Assembly (NCBI RefSeq): GCF_014851395.1 | Contig: NW_024040040.1 | Coordinates: forward strand, 17,507,000-17,570,999 | Origin: Micropterus salmoides | Lineage: Eukaryota; Chordata; Actinopteri; Centrarchiformes; Centrarchidae | Length of the DNA stretch: 64,000 bases | Reading direction: 5' to 3' | Shown: one piece after another, positions 23,244 to 34,900 of the stretch | How positions within the stretch are numbered: position 1 is the first letter of the stretch | Layout: every line of letters begins with the position of its first letter | Notes under the pieces: generated by a model | What the model was told of the DNA's origin: nothing | What the model saw: the letters and a program-made list of their open reading frames with translations, nothing else | Database searches by the model: none | Program-made: the position numbers and the translations under genes

Positions 23244-23900
23244 GGTCCGATTCTCGTCTTAACTGCAGGGTGTTTGACCGAAACCGCAACGATTATCAAT
23301 TATATCTTGAGGCGAATCCTTACTTTGTAAACGGTGTGAGTCCAAAGATCAGGGGGATGTTGCATCCACAGGTGCCTTCAAGTCCCAAATGTTTTGCGCA
23401 TCCGATGCTCGCAATCCACATAAAACAGTCACTCTGCTCCCCCCCTGCGCTGTCCCTTCAACCTTGCAGTCACCGATAACTTAAAAAGAAAAGAAAATAT
23501 CCAGACACCAGTGATGCCCGGTGCCGTTTACGCGCAAACTCTCTCCAAATGAGAGCCTGATTCTCGCTGTCGCTCCCTCTGTAGGTTATTTTACCCGCAC
23601 GGGTTGTGAGCAAAATGTAATCTGTGGCTTTGAGCTTGCCTTTTAAAAAAGAAACTACCAGAGGCGAAGCATATAACGATGGGTATGTCAAAAAACGTTT
23701 GGAGGGGAGGCGCACTTGTCAACTCCGTGCACCGCGATGCTGATTTCAAAGGGCGGGTGCTGGCATGCCTCCAGATCTGCCAGATAGGAGACGATGCTCC
23801 TGAAGGCGACTGAAGAAGACCTTCTCTCTCTCTCCCTCTCTCTCTGCAGAGTGGGCATTTTGCATATTAGATGTTTGTGCTGAAGAACAAGGAAGATCAC
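23244..23900 (-). promoter_or_regulatory. igfbp5: igfbp5 5' UTR and candidate promoter
   Basis: Upstream of the igfbp5 ATG, the minus strand carries a TATA-like TTTAAAAGGC (23639-23648). On the + strand there is a GC box GGGCGGG at 23751-23757 and, further out, a CT-rich run (23823-23845) and an octamer-like TTTGCATA near 23858. If the TATA-like site is used, the 5' UTR would be about 370 nt. Mammalian IGFBP5 also has a TATA-type promoter. The transcription start is not demonstrated. Confidence 0.35.
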
Positions 23901-26900
23901 TTACACTTACAAGATCAACCAAGAAGAAGCAGTTCTACAGTTTTACAGAAATCACAAGAAAGAGTCACACATAAAAATCCTGCCAATACTGCAAGCAAGA
24001 CAGAAACAACTTGGCACAAAAAAGAAGCAAATGTGACATAATAAAACAGAGATTAATTGCCATTAAATTGCCAATTGATTTTTTCCAGACCTTGCTTTTA
24101 TGGACCAAATTTCAATGACTAATAAAATACTTTTTGGTCAGTGTGTTGCATAATGTTATTTTTTGCCTGCTCCTCTGGTCACAGAACCCATAAAAAGAAA
24201 AAGGCTCACTTGACTTCCTGCTCTTAGTCAGACTAACATCTTTTACAGTTTTCATCCATTTATGTTGTGGGTTCTGTGGTTAAACTATACATTAATGATA
24301 TCTTTTTTGCATATATGCCACAAGTTAAGCAGACCTGTTGATTGGTCTGGAATTTGTCTCGATCTCTGCTTGTTTCAGAAATCCCAGATGCTGATCTCCA
24401 TCAAAATTGAAATACTTCTTTGTCACAAACTCACTGGAACATGCATTTATAGTATTCAGATAGTTGTGTTGACCGCAAACATGGTTTGCACTGTTCCCCT
24501 GTGGAGCTGCCAGATGGATACATAGAACCCACTACACCCTAAGCCCTAACATGTGTCATTTTCTTCTTTCTTTGTCTATGTCAGAAAAAGAGAAAACTGA
24601 CCGTATAATGGCACCAAATACATAAAACTTAAGTCTTTCAAAGTTAAGGGTGGGTTCCTGCTTGTGAAACAAGAAAGATTTTATAAGTCCCCTAAGATAT
24701 CTTTCAGTGTCTCTCTTCTGCCAAAGAAACTGTAGCTTTAAATATTTGTTCGATGCTGTCTTAACCATAACAAATGTATTCTCCAAAGATCTGCACAACG
24801 ATATGCTGTAAAAGGTCCAGATCAGGGCAAATTGCATTGAGACTGACCTTATTTTATGACTCAGCGAGGTCAGTGTCCAGTGAGATAAGTGGTCAGCTCT
24901 CATGGAGTGTCACTGAGAACAAAAGCCCTCATAATTCACTTGATGTTTTAGCAAATACCAATATATGTCTGAGGATTGCAGATAATCAGCATATTTCTGT
25001 TTTTAGTAAACATAGCCCCTGCAGAGTCCAAGAGGAGTTAATTTAATGCTTTTGACCCTGGTCATGTTCATCCTCTTGGAGTAGGCTGTTAGTAATTCAT
25101 TGATTATTTGGTTTAATTTACCTCTTTGTTAACATCCTGTTTTTCTTCATGTTGAGTTTGCACTTTAAGTGGAGTTTTAGTGTCCCCTGATAGGATAAAT
25201 CCAATTTCAGATGTTTGTAACGTCAGTCAGTGCTGAAACTGACCTTTAAAGACCCACACTGATCAAAGCTTTTATTCCTTCGCTGTGTCGAGTTTCACTT
25301 CCTCTTTCTCCCTTCCCCCCTTTGTGAAACTTTGTCGGCAAACTCTACTCAGATCATCCGACCCCCATTTGCCTTTGCCCTTGACCTTTGCGCCGTATCA
25401 GGTTTCAAATGATGTCAGGCGTGGTGGAAAGGTCATCTCAGCCTCACCCACACACCCCTTTCATTTCCCCCGTTTACCTGTCCAGATCTGAAGAAAGAAC
25501 AGCATTCACATTGTAAACCTATGCGACACATCTGTCTTTCACAGGTTCCAACACAAATCCTCCCTCTCAAAGTCATCGTCTTGAGACTCTCCTACACATT
25601 TTATGATTCATAAATTGGTGATTTATTACCCAGAGGCATATTGGCAATGCTAATATGTCTACACTTGTTTTGTTTTCTCCAGATGTGAGACATGGAGGAA
25701 CTGTGGTCCAAGGGCTGTTAGTGTTCGTAAACCCCCGCACTACGTCTGTTAAGGCTGGGTTTCCTGTATAGTTTTGGTCTGAGTGAGTTGGTGTATATGG
25801 GCCATATGATGCACAGATTGTGCATGTAGCTGCTCTGGAAAGAGGTGAATGGTTTGGGATTTCCCTTGCAATTAAGCCCAGAACTAAATATGCAATGTCA
25901 AGTCTATGGGAGGTTTTAATGCTTTGGGTGTCCATATCAGTGAGTGTAAGTTCATTTAGCAACACAGTAGCTGTTAGGGTTGTAATGACAAACAAAATAC
26001 ACTGTTCAGTACATAACTAGAATTTGAATTCACAGTTTGGTACAACTTCAGCTAATTAATTTTGGGCATGCAGTTCCCATCCTTTCTACCACCCTTAGTC
26101 CAGCGTTGCTGTAACTTAGTGGGAAACCATCTTCCCTCCCAAACAACATTTCCAGCTCTAGTTTTTCCTTCTGTGTTTGCCCCATTGACAACACTTGGTA
26201 CATGAGCAATGCATTCAGGGGATAAACTTGGTAGCATGGTTTAGCTAACAAATAACAAAAACGTTAAATGCCCTACACACCAGGTGCACCCACACAGGAG
26301 ATTTTAATTATTTTTGGATGATTCAATCTCATCTTAGTATTGTATGGGCATGTATGAACTGTACTTGCTTGACATCGTGACTATCCTGTCTTTGATGCAC
26401 CTGTTAGTTACACTTTCATTATTCTTATTGGTACATGGAGTCTAGTTTCCTCACGTAATTATCAGTGTTGTCATGGTGCATTAATGTGCTCCTCAGATGG
26501 TCCCATTTCCCGAGTTGTAAAGTCTTTCTTCCGACTTCTGTATGCTCTTGCGCTTTTAAGTCGGAATGTGGAACAACACGGATGGTACGACAAAGATGTC
26601 TTGGATTGTCATTGTCATCCAAGTATGCTGAAAGAGTTTGAAGCTTTCTATTACAAAGGGATTTTTGTCCCAGAGTTGTTACTGCACCATTACATTAACT
26701 GAAACCACTAAAATATTGCCTGTTCTGCAAATACTGCTAATAAATAACTTTCCCAATTAATCTAGGTCAATCTATATGGACAGCAAACTAACCATTATAA
26801 CCAAATGACACATTAGCCAAAAATGTATATGCAATACATGATTTCATACCATCAATCAAACGTTTCTAACCATCAACAACGTTGACAAAGCTTTGACAAA

Positions 26901-29900
26901 GCGTCGGTATTCAAAGTACAAGTTGCCCTTCCTTTGAGATGCCCTGGGTTTTCAGCTAAATCCGATGTAACCCATCCACGTCAGGAGAAGTAGTATAAGG
27001 AACCAAAATTCAAAGTTGACTTCTTTAAAGTTTTAAGTTACATATTGTTATGTATTTCCCATTTAAAATGATTCTCAAAAATGTGTGTGAGAAAAACTTG
27101 AAATGAGTACAAAACCTATGTATATTTGCCTGTCTTTTCTATTGTGAATGGAATTATAGTGCAAAGTGTAGGTCAACTATTTAAAAAAAAGTTATTTCTA
27201 TTTGGTTTTGAATTTGTTTAAGATGTTTTACCAAACTAGTGTCACGTAAGCAGGTCTTATCAAAATGATAATTTCTATGTCTTTGTGTTCACTTGAAAGA
27301 AAAAAACATGTTCACTCTTGCCCCCTCTGGCTTTATACAGAACAGTGCATTTATTTTAGGAGAATGTTTCAGATACCTGTACTACTTCAACTCCTGGGAG
27401 TACATCATTCAGAAAAAAGTGATGCATACTTTGATAATATGGAAACTGGCACGAAAGTAAGAACTTTACAGAAGATGTTTACTTTTTTATCAGACAGAAG
27501 CTTTCCCTGTGGATTCTCGAAAGGGTCTGAAAGTTATTTTTCTTCTCAAAATTTATATACAGTAGAGTTCAAGTCATCCATCTTTTGTCCCTCTCATCTA
27601 TGATTCCCTACTTTTTCCTCTGCCATTGTTCATCTGCTTCGTCTGCAGCTTGGCTTTCATACCCTGACCTATTTTATCTATCAAAAGACACTGAAGCTGC
27701 TGTGGCACTTGTTCTGGAATAGATAATGGAGCTGGAGTCAACCTGAGCGATGTCTGAATGGAGAAAATTTTCAAAAGCGGAGAAAAGAAGCAACCTCAGC
27801 ACAAAATAGTCCGGCGTCGTGATACAATCTATGGGAAACAGCTCTCCAGTGTCGTGTTTCTCTTCAGCCCCAGGACCTCGGGCTAACGTGCTGCATTACA
27901 AGAGAATCGAGAGAAATGGTATGCCAGACAATGAAGTAATGCTTGTGAAAGTGATACCTTGTGCTGCAAGACATTTTCAAGGGTTGGATGTTTTTTTTGT
28001 ATTAGCTGATTTGCTAATATCATAAACAAAATAAGTTATTTTGTTTGCTTTTGCCAGCTAAAAGTCTGCTTTTGCATTGGTACCATGACACAGCGGCATG
28101 TAATGGTAATGAAAATATTTGACCTTGTTTTAATGTAAAACTGATCAAAGTTGAATGAACAAACATAAGATGAAGCATGAGGTAAACTGGCATAACATCA
28201 GCTTTGATACAAGCGTTGGTATTGATTTTCCGGTTAGTTTATGTTTTACCTGCTTCACCGATGGTTGTTGTGAATAGTGACTGAAAGAATTAGGTTGCAA
28301 ATGCAATCAACAAAAAATGAAGAAGCAGTTTAAGAAGAATCTTTGCGCTCTTGTGTTGAAACAAGCCAGTTGACGTGGTGGAGAGACTATATCCAATTTA
28401 ACAATGAATGTGTGGGCCACTTACCAGAAAATAGATAGAAAACCGATTGAAACCCAGTGTGAAGTCCAATCTATATCAGTGCATTTCTACAGTGGTTTGG
28501 CTTAAACTTGCACTCCGACTGTATGCAGCTTGATGTGGATCAGCAGATGAGTAGTTTGTGTGACTGATGTGTGCCATATGACACAGTCAGGGCTTACTGT
28601 AAGCGACAAAGCCGAGGAAACCGCTGGAAATGTGCTGAGGCAGCGTGCTTTGCCCTCCCCCATACACTCATAGAGAGATACAGTCAATTCCCAGAATACT
28701 GTCAGCACTTGATTTTCAGAAACAATTAGTGGAGTCCACGCTGGAAGAACTGGGGCGGAAACTCAAAGCAATGCAAGTGTGTCTGTGTTCAGTGTGAAGT
28801 ACAGGTGGAGCTCAAAGGTGCTGACCTCTGTATGTTTCCCACAAAGCATGCTAGGGTAAAAATGACTGAGAAAAACAATCAATAATCAATAAGATATATT
28901 TCTGTATTTCTCAAGCATGCCTAATGGTTATTTAAATGTACAAACTGACATTTTCATATGAATAATTGTACTATGGTGCACTGGAAGTGATGTATTTCAT
29001 GTTTCTGGCATCAGCAGCAGCATGTGCTGGGAATTAAGGGATGAACAACTGGGTAAACAGCGATGAGCAGTAATTAAGCAGAGCGCCACCTGCAAAAAAC
29101 AAGGGAAAGTCCCAGGAAAGAAGATGTCTAGGTTATGGCCACACTGTCAGATTTCTATTTTATATGTGGGAAGTGAATTGCAAGAATACCAGCACCAATT
29201 ATATCTGTTGTTTACATTCTGCAGTAAATATACAAAACAAATCTTGTGCCAATCAATACTTTTCTGCCAAAAATTGCCCTTTACTGTAAACTGCCTGGCT
29301 GCGGTTGCTCTGATTCACAAACTTGTTAAGATGACAGTGCACTTTTGTTTCCATGACACAGGAAGTGCAGCCACCGACACCAAATTACACATCGGGCTGT
29401 GCATGTTTGGGAAATGTAAACCGCAAATCAGCAGGGTGCTGTGATTTGCATGCAAAACTATAGCGCAAGGTAAGTGGAGGAAAAACAAGCAGAAGCGAGG
29501 CGTTTAAAGAGCTCTGCAGGCTGCAGGGTTTGGTGAAGGAGGAGGATTATAGGAAGCAGTACGTGAGATGGCAGATTGGCTAAAACCCTGTCAGCACATC
29601 TGTGTGGCCCTGGCAACTGTGGATTGGACAAAGGCAGATCATTGGATCCAGATGTTGGAAAAGCTTTTGGTGCGCCTGTGCCATGGCGATTCTATTCAAA
29701 GAACAAGTGCTTTCTTCTATGAATTCGTGGAACCAGAATATTTAAATCTGTCTGCAAATCGTTTGTCTTTTGTAAAGTGAGCTGTATTCAAATGGCTTCC
29801 AGTGAAGACAAATTGTGTCAGGTGGGCTTTCTCTGAGAGGGAGGTAGCTCAGATTTGATCCAAAGTAAGTAAGTATGCTGACATGTGGCGAGGACATCTA

Positions 29901-31324
29901 CATCAACCTTTGATTCTCTTTAGGAAGCCCTGTATTTCTAATATCCCACATTTATAAACAGTCTTAAATCTAATGTGTTTTTACTAAAAGTATAAAAAGT
30001 GTACACTGGCTCGCAGCAAATGATTTACTTCAAACCAAATTCAGGGCAGGGACGCAGTGCACAGCGACCCCGCAGAAGCACCTGCAAAGCCCAAACTAGC
30101 AAAACATTTCTTGGAAAACAGGAATTTGGCTCACTCATTTGAAAATGCTTTCTCAGAATTTGTGGTTTCTGCTTGTCTGCAGTGTGGCATGCAGACGATC
30201 TCCCAAGAAAATATGGATGAATTTGGCGAGAGGAGGCTCTCAAAGGGATCGTTATGATTTACTGCTCCGAGGTTTCAGCCCTTGTTGTGGGGCCGAACAA
30301 CTTGTGGTCACGCTGTCCTACGCTTTGTTGCTTTCCCACTGGCGTCGGTGCGCAACTCAATGAGCGATGGTTAGGTTTTTGTAAAGGGTCTTTCCCAGAA
30401 TAAGTCCCACTGTGGTTTTCGGGATCAGTGTGACTTGGACAGGCTACACTAAGTCCTTGCTCGCGCTTCTCGTGCATCATTTGTGTCAGTGTGTCTACAC
30501 ATGAAATGCCAGAGAAGTGTTTCCTCCAGTTACCGTCCTCATTTTAAGATGGCTCGCTCACAGAAACAAACAGCGTATATTTATAAAAGTATTCAAAAAT
30601 ATGCACATGCACACACTGACAGGGAATATGGGTGACTACATTTCAAAAGGCATGAAACAGACATGCACATTCAACCTCTGGTCTCCCAATCATCTTTGTG
30701 AGTACTTGGGCTGCAACCTGATAATCTCAGCGACCAAGATATTTGCTTGGAGTGTCATTATTTTGTTTGTTTTTTTATATTAAAAGATTGACAGATAACA
30801 AATGGAACATTTGCAGCACAGACTGACTTGGGATAATGTCTCTACAAAAACACCAAAGAATCTTTGGCCTGTGTTTGCTGCATTTCAGCAAACAAGCCTT
30901 AAGACCACAGAGGGGCCTTCCTCCTTTTAATAAGAGAAAAACAATATTCCACTATGATATTAAAACCCCACAGTGAAACCGAAGCAAAAATCATTCAATT
31001 AAAAAAATCAATCATCATTAAATCCCAGTGGTTGCACTGTATTCAGTTGGTCAATCCAAAACATTGCCCCATCTCAGTCCTGATTCTTATTCCAGCCCAA
31101 AACATTATAAAGAAGGGGAACCAAATTACAATTTCATGTTCACGCTTTCTTATTTTGAGATTGATCTTACGGCCTTGCTTGTGTTGCATTGGGTTCATTC
31201 ATTTAATTTTTTCTCAGCCAAGCTCATTTCAAGAGGGCCTTGTTTATTGAAAACCGCAATGATAAATGTCTTGTAGCAGAAAACGGTCCATACTATTTCT
31301 ATTATTGTTATTAGTGTTATTATT

Positions 31325-32085
31325 AGGGCCCGAGCATGAACCGTGCGAGGTCCCTATTGAAACTGAAGGGATTATTATTTATTCTTTCTTTCTTTTATCT
31401 TCAAAGTAATCTCAATTTTGGGGGCCTAAACATACTTGAAAACTCACCAAACTTTGCACAAAATTCAGGAGTTGTGAAAAATTTCGTATTTTATGGATTT
31501 CACGCATGTTGTAATGGTGCAGTCAATGGTGTGGCAGTGGTGTGGCGGTGGCGTGGCGGCGAAGTTCCACGCTTCGCCATGACACAGGAAGTTGTTGTAA
31601 CTTGACTGTACATGCTGAGATCTGTACCAAATTTTACGCGTTTAATAAGAGTCCCGCCCTGAACACATATATGCTGACATTTACTCATAGCTCCACCTGC
31701 TGGCAACAGGAAGTGGCCTTTGACAAAGCAGCCCCCGTGGCACGTTTCACCTACGTACGAAATTTGAAATGGCGTGCCCATGGCGTTCAAAATCGATGAT
31801 TTGCCATGAAAGTGGAAGTTGTTTTAACTTCAGTGTACATGCTCACATCTGCACCAAACTTTACGTGCTTCATAACAGTCCCGCCCCGAACACATCTAAA
31901 TGTTCAGTTATAGTCGTAGTGTGAAGTGCTATGTTGTGCCACAAAGGGGACACAGGAAGTGATGAAGTGATGACACATTTGTGCAGCGTCCGAAGCCCGT
32001 GGCAAAATCACAGCCACACTGTCAGAGCTCCAGAAGGCCCGAGGGCCCGCCCAATGCTGCTTGCAGCTTTAATTATTATTGTTGT
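31325..32085 (+). repeat. Long interspersed fish repeat ('gggcccgagca' type)
   Basis: It starts at a TTATTATTA run with 'gggcccgagcatgaaccgtg' and ends with 'gcccgcccaatgctgcttgc' plus 'agctttaattatt'. Inside are two related sub-units, near 31580-31670 and 31808-31890, each with a 'ggaagttgttttaact' phrase, 'gtacatgct', 'ctgcaccaaa' and 'agtcccgcc'. I recall this type as abundant in fish genomes. It has no long coding frame; its class is not assigned. Confidence 0.6.
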
Positions 32086-32694
32086 TATAACTGAATACGA
32101 CAGTATAACCCTCCTCCACTTGCTGCTCTTTCATGACCAAGCAGGCAAAGACCTTCAGTGGGCAGAGCAATGATGGCCACAAGACCTCTCTGGAGCTCGA
32201 GCAGGAGGCCAGCTATGACCCAGGAACCCCTTAGAAGGCTGAGCAGGAGGTCGACGGCATAGACCCTTCGGAGACCAAGCTGACAGAAGGCTGGCAGCGA
32301 AGCAGAACAAGGAACCAGAAACAAGACGGCTGGGCTGGAGCAAATAGTGCTAAATTCTTAGCCAGCACCGGAATGTTCAGCAGTCTGGGCTTGGCCAGTA
32401 TTGTTTCTTCCATTAGTGTGTACACAAAAATCCTCTGTTTCAGATCCACAGAATTGCCTTTGGCCTGGTACTCTTAATAGTTGAGCTCACCTCCTTGAGC
32501 TCCTCCATTGGCAGATCAATGTTCACTGGCTTTAATGTGTGTGTGCTGTGTCCATATGTGGCTGGTCCTTCTGTGACATCAGCAGAAAGCTGAATGCAAG
32601 CCAGCCAGAGGATTGGTGAGTGGCATTTATTCACAAAAATGGGTGAACACTTACAGGAGAGTATGATGAGGAATATCCAAAACACTAAAATCAA

Positions 32695-33224
32695 GAGACA
32701 ATCAATTCCGGTCGCAGTGGCAGCAGGCTAAGCAAGGTATTCCTGACATCCCTCTCTGAAGAATTGTTTTCCAGCACCTCTTGGGGTATCTCGAGGAGTT
32801 CACAAGCCAGATGAAATGTATAATCTCTACAGCGCATTCCGGGTCTACCCCAGGGTCTCCTAACAGTGGGACAGGGAGGGAAAACCTCCAAAGGAAAGTG
32901 CCCGAACCAACTCACATTACGTGCATGGAACCAAAGACTAATGCTATCAAAAAAACATTACTGTATAGAACTATTTCTCACTGGAACAGTGTGCTTTATA
33001 TCTCAAGAGTTTACGACTAACGGTTTTAAGAAACAGCTAAAGAGGTTTTTGTAAATTAGGCATTTTTGGGCAATATTGATGTTTAAATGAACTGAGATTA
33101 TTACTGTTAATTAGTTCTACCCGTCAATCGCTGAAATTGTTGTTTTAATGTTTTGTATATATATAGGGTGTTGGTAACTTTATTGCCAAGGCAACAACTA
33201 ATAGGGATCCCAATAAACAATAAA
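32695..33224 (+). mobile_element. LINE (non-LTR retrotransposon) 3' fragment
   Basis: Around 32925-33018 one frame reads KTNAIKKTLLYRTISHWNSV, and a +1-shifted frame continues NGFKKQLKRFL to a stop at about 33054. This order (basic stretch, Y-R, H/L-WNS, then F-K-x-x-L-K-x-x-L) is typical of the extreme C-terminus of LINE reverse transcriptases. A 3' UTR follows and ends 'gggatcccaataaacaataa'. The frame is broken, so it is a dead copy. The upstream part (32695-32870) is another sequence that I recall as repetitive in fish. Confidence 0.55.
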
Positions 33225-34614
33225 CCTCCATACAGCTTTGATGCTTGCACCAAACCCACCCATAAATAACCAGAGGCTGCTCTTCACATTCAGTGCAATA
33301 AAGCAACTGTGTAAGATTCATCAGGTTGGCTCCTGTCTCGATTAAGCCAGAGTAATTTGGTTCGAAAGAGTTGAATCATTCATTGAAATTTGCTGACGAG
33401 CGAATGCGCTCACACCTCACTGCAACCTTCAATCAAGTAGTAAATATGTCAGGTTTGAACGCTCATAAAACAACACCCCTAATTTAATCTTGTTTGACTA
33501 TAGTATGGTATTATATAGGTGGCATATCCTTTGAAAAGAATGTGCCTCAAACTGAAAAGATGAACATGCAAATGAAGCTCTTTGTCCTGACATACCCTTG
33601 TGCTGACTTACATACACTTTGTTCCTTTTCACAAATGCATGCGTCTCCAAATTCAGCATCTCAAAAAACTCAACATCAACATCTTTCAAATATTTTCAAG
33701 AATCATGTTTTAGTTTTTCTTGATTTTAGTGAAGTAACCTGGCTTATTCTTTCCAGAGATGACTTGACAGGATGGCGATTTTTGGCAGTGCTCAAAACTC
33801 AGAAATGTTATATCAACTCTAGGCTTGTATAAACAGTGGTTCACTGTGGTTTTACACCCTCTGAGGTTAATTATCTTCAACAATTTTTCCCTGTGCATAA
33901 TGATGTGTCTGTATGTGGAGAATCTGCGGTGGGAGTACAATCCATGGGTTTATTTTACGATGCTGGCACAGCTTGCAGGTAAGTCATCTCAACAATTCAA
34001 GAAATCTTGCTTTCGTCAGTGTCCTTGGGGATCTTGCATATCATGGCAATGTGAAAGGCCAAGGAGACCAGCATAAGAAGGGGACTAGAGGGGAAAAAAA
34101 GGTTTCCGTGAGCATTGCAGATTCCTATCAGAGTTGCTGAGCTCATCAGTTCCGCATTTTTGGATGCCAAGATACTGAGATTGTACACTGATGAGAATCA
34201 TTCAAATGTGCATAATGAGCGCTGTCTCAAAATCTACCTGTCTTCTCTTTCTGGTTTTGAGTTATCAGTATACCTACCCCTTGAAATCTGTCAAGTATCA
34301 GATGCGTGGAGTGCAGCAGCTTCCAAAATTCAGCTGGATTACAGTTCTTGTTCTCTGTTTGGTGATGTGTGAGCCTCTGCCAGAGCTGTGTCTCTTTGCA
34401 AGACATGTAATACCACAACAGGAGGGCATTGTCAGGCTGGACTGAATCAGAAGGTGTTGTGTTTTGTAGACAGAAACTCACAAACAACGAGCGAGAGCCT
34501 GTTAATGACAGACACACTGTCGTCTTGTGTCTTAAGAGTTTAGCAGAGAGGATCTAGTCTTAGTCTATGTTAAGTTAAAATAATAATCAGGTATAATACC
34601 TGTGATGCTTGAAT

Positions 34615-34900
34615 TCTTGCGCTTGTTTTAAGTTAAATAGCATTACGTGAGTTAAGTCATGCAATTTACGTGACTTACGTAATGCACTTACTGTAACCTA
34701 AACCACAATGTTTTTCTAAATCCAACCAAGTAGTTTTGTTGCCTAAACCAAACAAAAACTAGCCTGGCTTTCTCCAAAAGGTAAAAAAGTCTGCCTTTCA
34801 GCAATGCTAAGCTAGGCTAACTAGATGCAGCTTCATATTTAGAAATATGAGAGTGGTATCGATCTTGTCAGCTAACTATCTGCAAGAAAGTGAATGAATG
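34615..34900. repeat. Degenerate fish repeats
   Basis: There are two adjoining pieces. 'gttaagtcatgcaatttacg' with 'taaaccaaacaaaaac' (34640-34760) is a motif-rich repeat. At 34765-34890, 'cctggctttctccaaaaggt' through 'gctaactatctgcaagaaag' is a reversed piece of family B (compare 45550-45893). Boundaries are approximate. Confidence 0.4.

Noticed and set aside
22817..23479. 220-residue open frame on the + strand over igfbp5 exon 1
   Set aside because: It is antisense to a clear IGFBP N-domain exon. Its Arg/Ser/Pro-rich product comes from the GC-rich composition of that exon, and it has no recognisable domain.
33840..33980. Frame over 33904-33980 reaching an apparent strong donor GCAG|GTAAGT
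   Set aside because: There is only one splice signal, no acceptor with a pyrimidine tract at a suitable place, no protein family match and no partner exon nearby.
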